A stretch of 64,000 bases of DNA, from NCBI RefSeq assembly GCF_037325665.1, contig NC_090246.1:60848562-60912561 (forward strand), in the 5' to 3' direction. Made by a program: the position numbers and the translations under genes. This stretch comes from Littorina saxatilis (Eukaryota > Mollusca > Gastropoda > Littorinimorpha > Littorinidae). The notes under the pieces are model-generated. The model made no database searches. It was not told the DNA's origin and was given only the letters and a program-made list of their open reading frames with translations. Each line of letters opens with the position of its first letter. The stretch's first letter is position 1. Below, in pieces: positions 25,401 to 58,175 of this stretch.

Positions 25401-25944
25401 ACTGAGCTCTTGTCTTACGGATAGGTCCTACTTGCCAGGACAGAAAAAAACTAGAAATGTCTATTTTGTGAGATACCCGTGACTGCCGGTTGTCTAGCCT
25501 AGGGGCTCTGTAACCGACTCACCAGTTTTCGAGCCACTCCGTATTAAGAAACACACACACACACACATATGGGCACGAACACACATATGCACACACAACT
25601 TTGATAACTTCTCATCCGTACACCATACCTGTGCCTTGAGGTGCAGTTCTGTGGTTGTGACCGTACGGTGGTGGTGTCACAAAAGCAGGAGAAAGAGCTG
25701 GTGGTACGCAGTGCTCTACTGCCATTAACAGCTTATGATAAGTGCTGTCTTTGGCAGTGACAATCTCATCCACTAATCTATCCAATTTGTCAGCGCTCGT
25801 CGCCTGCTTTTCGATCCCAGCAACACGTTCAGGCGGCAGCAGTTGATCTCTTTTGAGGATGGCGACAAGCTTATCAACATCGAGACCCTGTTTATTGAGA
25901 GTAGCCCGCAAAAACACGATGCGCTCTTTCAGCTGCTGCTCCAT
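594..25944 (-). CDS. DLG5: DLG5 (disks large homolog 5), N-terminal part, eight exons, continues past the left edge
   Basis: DLG5 is a MAGUK scaffold acting in cell polarity, junction and Hippo-type signalling at the cell cortex. Exons read on the minus strand: 25629-25944, 23087-23158, 10592-10800, 6361-6576, 5193-5447, 4559-4819, 1340-1772, 594-810. All phases join and every junction is GT/AG, giving 659 codons plus two bases. The call rests on the last exon, which carries RRDWAF, ESIRTLCDNLRR and RDRAVSELAKALR, nearly identical to what I recall of vertebrate DLG5, and on EYKQVMSERDSV across exons 6/7. The N terminus (about residues 1-95) fits the DLG5 CARD-like region; residues from about 200 on are coiled coil. 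The ATG at 25944 is chosen because it opens the conserved N terminus. PDZ, SH3 and guanylate-kinase domains are outside the window. A Takusan-like segment seen in vertebrates between the CARD-like region and the coiled coil is not found, so an exon could be missed in the 12-kb intron 2. Confidence 0.93.
841..972 (-). mobile_element. SINE 3' body fragment (same family as 50169-50540)
   Basis: On the minus strand it reads the same body as 50400-50540: a block on sugar-poor GGCAGCCATACGCCG type sequence, then a palindromic CACTCGTG stretch and an (AGA)n tail. There is no tRNA head, so the copy is 5' truncated. It lies in DLG5 intron 7. Confidence 0.6.
1119..1180 (-). repeat. Decayed copy of the DLG5 exon 7 end with its donor site
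   Basis: On the minus strand this resembles the last 45 or so bases of exon 7 (1340-1390) followed by the same GTGAGTAGACACAAT intron start. The copy is diverged and interrupted, and is separated from the exon by an (ATTGT)n-like simple repeat. Confidence 0.75.
1190..1332 (+). repeat. (ATTGT)n-type degenerate microsatellite
   Basis: Imperfect TATTG/CATTG pentamers run between exon 7 of DLG5 and the decayed copy of its end. The repeat abuts the exon donor within about 10 bases. Confidence 0.85.
1340..1772 (-). CDS. DLG5: DLG5 exon 7 (coiled coil)
   Basis: A 433-bp exon that enters in phase 0 and leaves with one base before donor GTGAGT. It opens with VMSERDSV, continuing EYKQ of exon 6 as in vertebrate DLG5. 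It is a long Glu/Lys/Gln-rich coiled coil. Its last 45 or so bases plus donor have a decayed copy at 1119-1180. Confidence 0.92.
2192..2263 (-). repeat. Copy of DLG5 exon 6 end (decayed)
   Basis: It matches 4547-4615 of exon 6 with scattered differences and indels, so the reading frame is lost. It lies in unit 1 of the 540-bp tandem duplication. Confidence 0.75.
2393..2526 (+). mobile_element. tRNA-derived SINE (truncated by the tandem duplication)
   Basis: A-box TAGCTCAGTTGG and a B-box-like GGTTCCAATCC follow a GGGCCC start. The tRNA-like head keeps an anticodon-loop stretch TTGTGAT, resembling tRNA-His(GTG). The body stops at the 540-bp unit boundary. Confidence 0.8.
2733..2803 (-). repeat. 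Copy of DLG5 exon 6 end (decayed, second unit)
   Basis: Same sequence as 2192-2263, carried along in unit 2 of the 540-bp duplication. Confidence 0.75.
2933..3170 (+). mobile_element. tRNA-derived SINE, interrupted by a hAT element
   Basis: Same head as 2393-2526, followed by the body (GACGG...GTGGCACGTAAAAG...CATAAGTGCAGATGGCTGA). The tail resumes at about 3900-3938 after the 729-bp hAT insertion. Confidence 0.8.
3171..3899 (-). mobile_element. Non-autonomous hAT-like DNA transposon
   Basis: The ends read CAGACCTGTTT... and ...AAACAGGTCTG, with flanks ATATGCCC and GTATGCCC that fit an 8-bp hAT target-site duplication. It sits inside a SINE in DLG5 intron 6. It contains a minus-strand remnant of a transposase N terminus. 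Confidence 0.75.
3345..3620 (-). pseudogene. hAT transposase N-terminal fragment (BED-like)
   Basis: It starts at ATG 3620 with an acidic stretch and a KKKK basic patch, then FLPKYHEKYPTL and CTQC. This resembles the start of hAT-derived proteins, where a BED-type zinc finger follows F..K..EKYP. Only the first Cys pair is present and no catalytic region follows, so it is a remnant of about 91 codons. Confidence 0.5.
3939..4020 (-). repeat. Near-intact copy of DLG5 exon 6 end, possible 57-bp cassette exon
   Basis: The copy differs from the true exon by about three bases in 59 and retains the donor GTCAGC. On the minus strand 4018-3962 lies between an AG (4020-4019) and that donor, is phase 0 at both ends and encodes KDCNQALAERDAMVQEYKQ. 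There is no pyrimidine-rich tract before the AG, so use as an exon is uncertain. Confidence 0.7.
4135..4200 (-). repeat. Copy of DLG5 exon 6 end (diverged)
   Basis: It aligns with 4553-4618, with more differences than the 3939 copy. It is the fourth intronic copy of this exon edge. Confidence 0.7.
4332..4535 (+). mobile_element. tRNA-derived SINE with internal deletion
   Basis: Head GGGGGCCAGGGTAGCTCAG, then a jump from the anticodon region straight into the body (GTGCAGACCCTGAGACGG). It ends about 25 bases from the DLG5 exon 6 donor. The same SINE-then-exon-edge arrangement occurs at 3900-4020. Confidence 0.75.
4559..4819 (-). CDS. DLG5: DLG5 exon 6 (coiled coil)
   Basis: A 261-bp exon of 87 codons, phase 0 to 0, acceptor GTCCAG, donor GTCAGC. 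It ends in AERDAVVQEYKQ, matching REERDAVYSEYKL of vertebrate DLG5. Its last 60 or so bases and donor are copied four times in the following intron (2192-4200). Confidence 0.92.
4820..5192. other. DLG5 intron 5
   Basis: A 373-bp AT-rich intron with nothing recognisable besides its splice sites. Confidence 0.8.
5193..5447 (-). CDS. DLG5: DLG5 exon 5 (coiled coil)
   Basis: A 255-bp exon of 85 codons, phase 0 to 0, acceptor TTTCAG, donor GTAGAT. LREEDKREMDELRSQ and KDYDEIRERYADLR match the vertebrate segment EEDQKEIGDLRAQ and KKDYDALRKRY. Confidence 0.92.
5787..6300. mobile_element. Tigger/pogo-like MITE with a nested SINE
   Basis: It is flanked by TA on both sides. Terminal inverted repeats read CAGCGAAACCCCCCTTTT and, inverted, CAGCTGAACCCCCCTTTT. 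Internal AGGTCTTAAAAAGGAGG motifs are shared with the elements at 15053 and 55716. There is no coding capacity. Confidence 0.8.
5872..6115 (+). mobile_element. tRNA-derived SINE, nearly complete
   Basis: The head carries A box TAGCTCAGTTGG and B box GGTTCGAATTC, with an anticodon loop like tRNA-His(GTG). The body ends near GTCGTGAGGGCGTAAAACTCAAATC. It is nested in the MITE at 5787-6300. Confidence 0.82.
6361..6576 (-). CDS. DLG5: DLG5 exon 4 (coiled coil)
   Basis: A 216-bp exon of 72 codons, phase 0 to 0, acceptor CTACAG, donor GTGAAT. The heptad-rich protein (LGELEMLKQQ, VEYFRNMYKR) aligns in order with the first DLG5 coiled coil. Confidence 0.88.
6858..6950 (+). mobile_element. Degenerate tRNA-SINE head
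   Basis: GATTGGCCCAGTGGTTAGAG resembles a tRNA D arm with A box, and GGTTCACTTCC resembles a weak B box 40 or so bases later. No body or tail could be assigned. Confidence 0.4.
7105..8124. repeat. Unclassified foldback element with internal repeats
   Basis: GACGGC(T)TACTAGTGCCAAAAC at 7105 is inverted at 7952-7973. A perfect 18-bp-arm palindrome sits at 7150-7186. A 21-bp unit (CACGTGAAAATTAGTAATTAA) recurs at 7148, 7908 and 8009-8065, and a further inverted pair ends near 8124. The middle contains three diverged repeats of about 200 bp (landmarks 7268, 7462, 7692). There is no recognisable protein. Confidence 0.6.
8595..10210 (+). mobile_element. Full-length Tc1/mariner transposon (DD34E)
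   Basis: The two ends are perfect 26-bp inverted repeats (starting CACTACTCAAAAGAATTC) flanked by TA at 8593-8594 and 10211-10212. Total length is 1616 bp with one uninterrupted transposase gene. It sits in DLG5 intron 3, opposite to the host gene. Confidence 0.97.
8958..9986 (+). CDS. Tc1-family transposase, intact
   Basis: A 342-codon open frame, the usual length for Tc1 transposases. It would bind the terminal repeats and cut and paste the element in the nucleus. Residues 1-55 hold a helix-turn-helix of the RRLSDAARGMAVAWLQEG type, followed by a second DNA-binding segment to about 110. The catalytic triad is visible: first D in SDESRYT, second in QDDNAPAH, and E in SPDLNPIEHLWD, with 34 residues between the last two (DD34E). 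MVWGGFS is also typical. The ATG at 8958 directly opens the conserved N terminus. With perfect terminal repeats and no stop, this copy is young and may be competent. Confidence 0.95.
   Translation: MPPRRRLSDAARGMAVAWLQEGVAVREVGRRLQVTHSVIQRLRDRFKNTGSVQEPRGAARTRMTTWREDRYVIVSALRNRTATANTLRGQVRTATNILVSDQTVRNRLHEVNMRSRRRAVRPPLTRAHRAARLAWTRRHLAWTRQQWSSELFSDESRYTLSFNDGRIRVWRRPRERFSNATVLKHNRHGGGSLMVWGGFSLHHRTPLHRVQGNLTGIAYRDDILRPIATPVFQAIGPGATLQDDNAPAHGARVVNNFLQQQQVIRMDWPSRSPDLNPIEHLWDVLGRLIRANHSPPPNLNVLFHTLQQEWQAIPQNTLQTLVRSMRQRCLDCINANGGHTRY
10380..10555. repeat. (CA)n-rich low-complexity stretch
   Basis: Interrupted ACACAC/AAACA runs occur next to DLG5 exon 3. Only simple sequence is seen. Confidence 0.6.
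10592..10800 (-). CDS. DLG5: DLG5 exon 3 (linker leading into coiled coil)
   Basis: A 209-bp exon with acceptor TTGCAG and donor GTAAGT. It enters in phase 1 and leaves in phase 0. It is rich in Ser, Pro and Asn and ends in DWYHIK, which aligns with the YHRLN stretch of vertebrate DLG5 just before the coiled coil. Confidence 0.82.
10801..12560. other. DLG5 intron 2, part without genes
   Basis: Apart from the 64-bp retroposon at 11347-11410, no exon, RNA gene or classified repeat is recognised. Confidence 0.5.
11347..11410 (+). mobile_element. Ultra-short retroposon, copy 1
   Basis: A 64-bp insertion from CCCGTCGCGATATAACC to an (AAAG)n tail, flanked by the perfect direct repeat CTACATGCAT (11337-11346 and 11411-11420). 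An outer CGTCG/CGACG stem and an inner AACC/GGTT stem can form. Confidence 0.85.
12565..13417 (+). mobile_element. HINE/pearl-like non-autonomous element, copy A
   Basis: It starts ACAAGTCACGTAAGGCG. A subterminal ACATTTAGTCAAG (12591) is repeated inverted at the 3' end as a hairpin ACATTTAGTCAA-AAC-TTGACTAAATGT (13389-13416). A CA/CAGA microsatellite precedes the hairpin. Internal AT-rich segments are partly duplicated. This order resembles Helentron-derived HINEs and mollusc pearl elements. It has no coding frame. Confidence 0.65.
13832..14590 (+). mobile_element. Second HINE/pearl-like family
   Basis: It starts CAAGAGGCGAAGCC. GGCTCACGTAAG (13850) is inverted as CTTACGTGAGCC (14572), with a CACACGCACAGACAGACA microsatellite just before the 3' end. 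Its organisation matches copy A but the sequence differs. A short retroposon (13931-13994) is nested inside. Confidence 0.5.
13931..13994 (+). mobile_element. Ultra-short retroposon, copy 2
   Basis: A 64-bp insertion starting ACCGTCGCGATATAACC with an (AAAG)n tail, flanked by perfect CAGTAAGCAT repeats (13921-13930 and 13996-14005). It is nearly identical to copy 1. Confidence 0.87.
14591..15050. other. Intron 2 stretch without recognised features
   Basis: No exon, RNA or classified repeat is seen. The open frames are short and have no family resemblance. Confidence 0.5.
15053..15596. mobile_element. Tigger/pogo-like MITE
   Basis: TA at the 5' flank. Ends CAGTGGAACTCCCTTTT and, inverted, CAGTGGAAACCCCCTCTTT. 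It shares the GTTAAAAAGGAG motif with 5787 and 55716. It carries SINE body fragments in minus orientation (about 15165-15235 and 15410-15520) and a 40-base G run. Confidence 0.75.
15253..15292 (+). repeat. Poly(G) tract, 40 bases
   Basis: An uninterrupted run of G, the longest of more than ten such tracts in the window. Confidence 0.97.
15609..15969. mobile_element. MITE with three 87-bp tandem repeats
   Basis: Ends CAGTCAAACCTG and, inverted, CAGTTAAACCTG; the 3' flank is TA. The interior is three near-identical 87-bp units starting at 15644, 15731 and 15818. As 87 is divisible by three, the array gives an open frame of repeated 29-residue units, which I regard as incidental. It lies 12 bp from the MITE at 15053. 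Confidence 0.75.
15980..17290. other. Intron 2 stretch without genes
   Basis: It contains a 21-base C run (16840-16860) and TG-rich stretches near 16330-16400. No exon or classified element is recognised. Confidence 0.5.
17294..17592 (+). mobile_element. HINE/pearl-like element, copy C (short)
   Basis: It has the same left end (ACAAGTCGGTGAAGCG, then ACATTTAGTCAA at 17325) and right end (GTCAAAACTTGACCAAATGT) as copy A, with only about 300 bp between. It is an internally deleted derivative. Confidence 0.6.
17600..19615. other. Intron 2 stretch without genes
   Basis: It contains a 23-base C run (18219-18241) and a (CA)n run at 18645-18708. Otherwise nothing is recognised; a 141-codon open frame at 18958-19383 has no family resemblance. 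Confidence 0.5.
18645..18708 (+). repeat. (CA)n microsatellite
   Basis: About 30 CA units, with one TA interruption. Confidence 0.95.
19613..19740. mobile_element. Tigger-like MITE end (partial)
   Basis: CAGTGGTACCTGTGATATGAGACCC followed by GAGAGGACTC resembles the terminal motif of Tigger MITEs (compare the ends at 15053). No matching second end was found. Confidence 0.35.
19855..19998 (+). pseudogene. LINE C-terminal fragment (CR1/L2-like)
   Basis: The plus-strand frame reads NFFNNRVVNLWNNLPDSVV followed by TAPTVNSLKSRLD, the characteristic last segment of many CR1/L2-type LINE polyproteins. No reverse transcriptase domain precedes it, so it is a 5'-truncated remnant. Confidence 0.7.
20034..20205. 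repeat. Near-perfect 172-bp palindrome (foldback MITE)
   Basis: ATGTTTGGTGGCTTGTTG at the left is inverted as CAACAAGCTACCAAACAT at the right, and pairing continues inward to CCAAGGCCGCGG near 20120. Arms are about 85 bp with few mismatches. It would form a long hairpin when transcribed. Confidence 0.88.
20387..20910 (+). mobile_element. tRNA-derived SINE, long type with (ATTG)n tail
   Basis: The head GTGGCCGAATGGTAACGC with B box GAGTTCGACCC is followed by a central domain (TCTTTCGGATGAGACG, then CACGTTAAAGATCCCACG) of the kind shared by many aquatic-animal SINEs. The tail has a duplicated TAAATCCCTGCGC block and ATTGATTGATTG. GAAAATG flanks both ends as a probable target-site duplication. 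Confidence 0.82.
20930..22375. other. Intron 2 stretch without genes
   Basis: AT-rich intron sequence. No exon or repeat family is recognised. Confidence 0.5.
22420..22487 (+). repeat. (TG)n microsatellite
   Basis: More than 25 TG units with short TTTG interruptions at the left. Confidence 0.95.
22580..22880 (+). mobile_element. tRNA-derived SINE, complete with 3' tail
   Basis: Head GCTCGGTAGCTCAGTTGG with B box GGTTCGAATTC, the same body as 5872-6115, and a 3' end GCTGCTAGCTTTCCACTGGG leading to GACAATAAATGAAAAAAAATG. It is the most complete copy of this family in the window. Confidence 0.85.
23087..23158 (-). CDS. DLG5: DLG5 exon 2 (acidic Ser-rich linker)
   Basis: A 72-bp exon with acceptor ...TTCACAG and donor GTAAGT. 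It encodes a Ser/Asp-rich linker (SMTSDSDEDG) comparable to the Ser-rich linker after the CARD-like region in vertebrate DLG5. Entry and exit are phase 1, matching its neighbours. Confidence 0.8.
23248..23318 (+). mobile_element. SINE 3' end fragment
   Basis: It matches the last 70 bases of the SINE at 22580-22880 (GCTGCTAGCTTTCTACTGGG through GGGACAATAA). It lies 90 bp upstream of DLG5 exon 2. Confidence 0.75.
23498..24378 (+). mobile_element. HINE/pearl-like element, copy B
   Basis: It aligns over its whole length with copy A (12565-13417): same GTAAGGCGAAATTACTACAT start, subterminal ACATTTAGTCAAG, internal TATCATATCTATATG blocks, CA microsatellite and 3' hairpin (24350-24376). The copies are clearly diverged. 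Confidence 0.68.
24380..25628. other. DLG5 intron 1, part without features
   Basis: No exon is supported. There is a short (AC)n run at 25552-25567. Small open frames around 24683-24898 and 24940-25125 show no family resemblance. Confidence 0.5.
25629..25944 (-). CDS. DLG5: DLG5 exon 1 (start codon, CARD-like region)
   Basis: It starts at ATG 25944 with MEQQLKERI and ends phase 1 before donor GTATGG. The helical, Leu-rich first 90 or so residues match the position and length of the CARD-like N terminus of DLG5. An upstream in-frame GTG at 25968 is not taken as the start. Confidence 0.88.
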
Positions 25945-27447
25945 TTTATCTCCATGGAGAACGAGCACAAATGATGTCAGCCGAACTTACCTCACAAATT
26001 TCTTATGGGGTGCAATGTCATGTTTTGATCAAAAGTTGATAGGAAATGAGAAATCAATGCAGTCATTTCTGTAGGAACAAGAGACGATTACCCACAAATA
26101 ACATTCGGATCGTCCAAAAATACGACATATTTACACATAAAAAGTTACTGTCGCACAAACAGATGGCGGTTTATCGATAAAAACAGCAGCGTTGTGGCAT
26201 CCAAGTCTCCATTTGTCAACACTTCAACTCGCCTATGGCCTGGTCGCCATCTTGGAAAGTGCCTGACTTTCCAAAAATGGAAACACCTCTACCACAACAA
26301 AAAGATTCGAAAAACTAGAAACAAACCACGAAATTGTGCAAGCAGGAAGCAACCACTGACGACTAAACTTCTGTGCTCTTATCCACAAATTAAACGTCAA
26401 TGTTATACTTTTTTTTATAGATTTATTTTCGTCTGCAAGGCGAAGGGAGCTAACTCGTGTTTGTTGAAAGGTCACTCCGTCCGTGACCTCGCTCTGTTTT
26501 CGTGTCAAACAAACCTCTCTCTGCAAATAACGCATGAAACTGCGACCCTTTTGTGATTCATTGCTATGAACAAAGATGGGCTGAAATTTGAAAGCTTAGC
26601 TTCTGTGCGACTAGACTGACCTCGGGATGTGAAGAGAGCATTATATTTAGGAAGATCTTTTTTAAGTGATTAGAACAAGTAGGTTTATAAGAGCATTATA
26701 CAGTAAAGATTTGTAACACACACGTGCACATGCACACACACACACTGTCTATGCTGTAATTTGTTACAAAATTAAGACCATTTTAAGATCGTTTTGTAGT
26801 GTTTTCAAAACACCTTATTACCAATACTCAAGAGTGTAGAAAGGGGAGGCAGGAAACGGGGGAGGGGAGGGGGGAGGAGTCGTACCGGAAGTGAATGTAA
26901 GGTGAAGGTCGTAGGCTAAGACAGCGGTACATTTGAGGAACAGCAGAGAAACAACCCTGGGTATGTCACGACTGTCGATTATTGCTGTGTAAAAAATGTG
27001 GTCTCAAAGAATGGAAATACATACTTTCGGTTGACATGACTAAGCTCTTTTGAGCGTCTTCTTTTATCGAAGGTTTGTAAAAGTCGATTGGCAAAGAAGA
27101 GGAGGCAGAGGAAAAATTGGAACAAGCTCGAGTGGGCTAAAATTGGAGAAAATGTACTCGGGTAGAATCATAGATGTGTATTGACTATACATATCTCTAG
27201 GTAGAATGTTTATGAATCAACATCTAGAGTACTGTTATTAAGATTTTATAAAAGTCAGTTTATTGCATCCTTCATCTCATGTCATGTCTAATGCGCACTT
27301 TGTAGCTATGTATGTAACTGAGGGGTTGTGAGTGTGTGTTCACCTGCACAGGCTTTTCACCTGAGGATGACCTGAACTGACGAAAGAATATCCATCAGGC
27401 CTAGACAGACACAGTGCCACTACCATTGTACCAAAGCTTGTTTCACC
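25945..27447. promoter_or_regulatory. Head-to-head promoter interval of DLG5 and MAD1L1
   Basis: The two start codons point away from each other across 1.5 kb with no other gene. On the minus strand, CCAAGATGGCGACC at 26243-26256 resembles a YY1/TISU-type element; its ATG opens only a five-codon frame, so it is more likely a promoter or 5'UTR motif for DLG5. No TATA box is convincing. Transcription starts cannot be placed from sequence alone. Confidence 0.4.
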
Positions 27448-55502
<28,055 letters not shown>

Positions 55503-55715
55503 CCTCGACCGCTTTGACTAGTAGCCATCAATCTTGCTTTTGTGCATGTCAGAAATCCTGGATGATCTATTAAGTTAATTAACCTTTCTTTTTTAGGCTT
55601 GAGAACTCTATTTGGATTCGCGATATTCTGCACCCCAGCAGGCTCTAGGCCCTGACCACTTTTCAGAGATTTTTTTTTTCATCAGCTGTTCTCCGGCCTG
55701 CTTTTTCTTTGACTA

Positions 55716-55870
55716 CAGTCTTTGAAGACCTAAATATCTCAGAAAATCAGGTCTTAAAAAGGAGGGAGTCTCAAAATGGGAGTAAAATTACAGAGGCTAT
55801 GAGAAAACAGGGTCTTAAAAGAGAGTGAGTCTTAAAAGGAGGGGGGGGGGGGTAAAGGAGGCTTCCAGTG
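55716..55870. mobile_element. Short Tigger/pogo-like MITE in the MAD1L1 3'UTR
   Basis: TA flanks both ends. It contains AGGTCTTAAAAAGGAGGGAG, shared with the MITE at 5787, and a poly(G) run. Ends are CAGTCTTTGAAGACC and ...GGCTTCCAGTG. Confidence 0.65.
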
Positions 55871-55962
55871 TATATTGAAACCTTTGACCTCATCAACTTG
55901 AGAAAAAAAAAGATGGGCCTTGAACTTTGTACTTTTGACCTCTGGTTTTCCTTTATGACCTG

Positions 55963-56525
55963 TTGAACCGGCAGATCATGAATCTTGTAAATAATCTTCA
56001 GATGGATACCTTTCACTATGCATATTTCCTTTGACTAATCAACATTGTCATGGAATTTTGACGCAACTCACTTTAGACAGCTTTTGAGCAGAAGGCCAAA
56101 ACTGATTATGTTCATTATGAAATAGTGTTTTTATTTGTACCTGATATGGATAGAAAGATAAAAGAATGTTAGAGCATGTATTGTCCATCGTATTTGAGAG
56201 AATATTTCTCATTGAGAATGATTTACTTAGTCTAAAGCACAAAAACATCAAAATGGCTAAGAATCAAGTTACACCAAAATTCCAGGACAACGTAATACAG
56301 CAACTTTGTGGATTTGGATGATAACCGTGGCTGTGTTAATGATATACGTTAGTTCTGTTAAATTCTTATGAGTTATACCATCCAGAGCTTGTTTAGACAT
56401 ACAGTGTGGAATGTCTTTCAAGGGTCAGTATAGATTAATATTGAACCGGCAGATCATGAATCTTGTAAATAATCTTCAGATGGATACCTTTCACTATGCA
56501 TATTTCCTTTGACTAATCAACATTG
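55963..56525 (+). repeat. Exact 85-bp direct repeat in the 3'UTR
   Basis: 55963-56047 and 56441-56525 are identical over 85 bases. The first bases (GAACCGGCAGATCATGAATCTT) echo the last coding bases of exon 15 (CAACCAGCAGACCATGAACCTA). Confidence 0.9.
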
Positions 56526-56601
56526 ACCTTAAAACATTGACAAATAAAAACACTATTTCATAATGAAAATAATCAGTTTCGGCCTTCTGCTCAAAAGCTG
56601 T
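56078..56601. repeat. 61-bp inverted repeat in the 3'UTR
   Basis: CAGCTTTTGAGCAGAAGGCC (56078) through TTTTTATTTGT (56138) returns inverted at 56540-56601 with a few mismatches. In the transcript it would form a long stem with a 400-base loop. Confidence 0.9.
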
Positions 56602-57261
56602 ATAACGTCTTTGCAGCCGCTTCATCCCTTTTTAGTGTGTTCAGCACTGGTTGGTGCATGTGGATATCGGTTGTAAATGAAATGTTGGATTCTGTCTTGT
56701 ACATATGTTGAGTAACATTGTAATGAAGGAAATGACAGTGTGCACATGTGCCAGTTTTTGTAAATCATGAGAACCAGTGGTAGTGTGCATGTGGCATGTG
56801 CCAGTTTTACAACACCGAAGTGTTCAATACTGCTCCGATGTGCATTAAAAGGTTTGTCTTTATCGTCGCAAGCTTCATTCTTGCTGTGTACAAATTAGGG
56901 TAGGGGAATACTTAACTGTTAGCCTGACTTTACTTGTAGGTTGAACATATTTTATGTACAGTACTGCTTTCTCCAGTTTATTATGACATTTTCCTAGTGT
57001 AGTGTTCAATTTCAGAAATGTTGGTAACAAATTATGATATTTGATACTGTAGTGATTGCTTCTTAAAGTTTTGCAGATGTCAGGCTGTATGTGCATTTTT
57101 AGATTAATGTTCAGACTGACCATGATTATGAAGCAGAGATTCAAAACATAAAAATAATGTTCGATTTACATTTAGATATTGTGAAGAAGTATGGAGAGAG
57201 CAGTGGACATGAATTACATGATGATAATGTTCTGATTTGTGAAAGTTGTCATGAGTTGCAA

Positions 57262-57965
57262 ATAAAAAATATTGTATAATTTGTCTTGCTATCTTCATGT
57301 GAGTGCGAACGTTGTGCCCATTTCTGTGTGTGTTGAACTATTTTTTTCCTTTTCAAGAATGTGTGCTTTGGACTTTTCATGAAAATGAAAATGACCGAAA
57401 GATTTGGAGCAGGTTTAACAATGTTTTAAATCATGCACACGTCTACACACGCACTGAAAAAGAGAGAAGTCAATATCAAAACCACTGGAAAGGTATTAAA
57501 GTTTAAACGCACTAAAATACATTCAGGTGTGCAGTTGGTAAAATAGATTTTAGAGGGTTGATGATCTGGCAAAAAACCAAAAGCAAGCATGTATATTTAA
57601 ACAGCATGACTTGTCTTCCTTCAAAGTTTCAAGTACTGGTAACACTAAAAAAATAATAAATAAATCTGTAAAAGAAAAACCTTCATAGACTAAAATTATT
57701 CATGTAATATTTCCTACCACATTTATATTATATTGTGAATTTACTTGAAAGCACAGAATAAGCAAACTTTTGTACTTCTGCGATTAACTCAAGGGAACAA
57801 ATCAACAGCAAATGTATTTTTACGTAGGGAAAAAAACTGGAGTGTCAAACTCAATACCCCTGAGCTGTCGAGAAACCTTTGCATGTGGGGAAACCACTCT
57901 TACGTACCTTTTTCCAGGGGATGTAACTGAGTCTATGCTGTTTTCTCCGACTTGCAACCTCGAAA
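57262..57965. other. Intergenic interval MAD1L1-MRPL58
   Basis: AT-rich. Promoter elements of MRPL58 must lie here but no core motif is clear. Confidence 0.5.
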
Positions 57966-58097
57966 ATGCAGCGAATGACAAGTGTGTGTAGACGACTTTC
58001 GTCGCAAGTATGGAGCAGTCTGACAATGCAGACTATAGCGCCAAACCTGTCTGCATTTGCAGCGTCCTCCAGTACAACGTGCAAAGTGAGACAGAAG
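57966..58097 (+). CDS. MRPL58: MRPL58 exon 1 (mitochondrial targeting)
   Basis: ATG at 57966 is the first in frame; 44 codons, ending phase 0 before GTAATC. Arg-, Ser- and Thr-rich presequence. The donor is followed at once by a (CT)n run. Confidence 0.85.
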
Positions 58098-58098
58098 G

Positions 58099-58175
<77 letters not shown>

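Larger units (their letters stand above)
55503..57290 (+). other. MAD1L1: MAD1L1 3'UTR and probable cleavage sites
   Basis: No coding frame follows the stop. ATTAAA at 56844 and AATAAA at 57261 are candidate poly(A) signals. The region includes a MITE (55716), an exact 85-bp direct repeat and a 61-bp inverted repeat. Confidence 0.55.

Noticed and set aside
25945-25968. Upstream in-frame GTG at 25968 as DLG5 start
   Set aside because: The ATG at 25944 is adjacent and begins the conserved N terminus.
26233-26535. 100-codon minus-strand frame upstream of DLG5
   Set aside because: It spans the probable DLG5 promoter/5'UTR; the YY1-like motif within it opens a different, five-codon frame.
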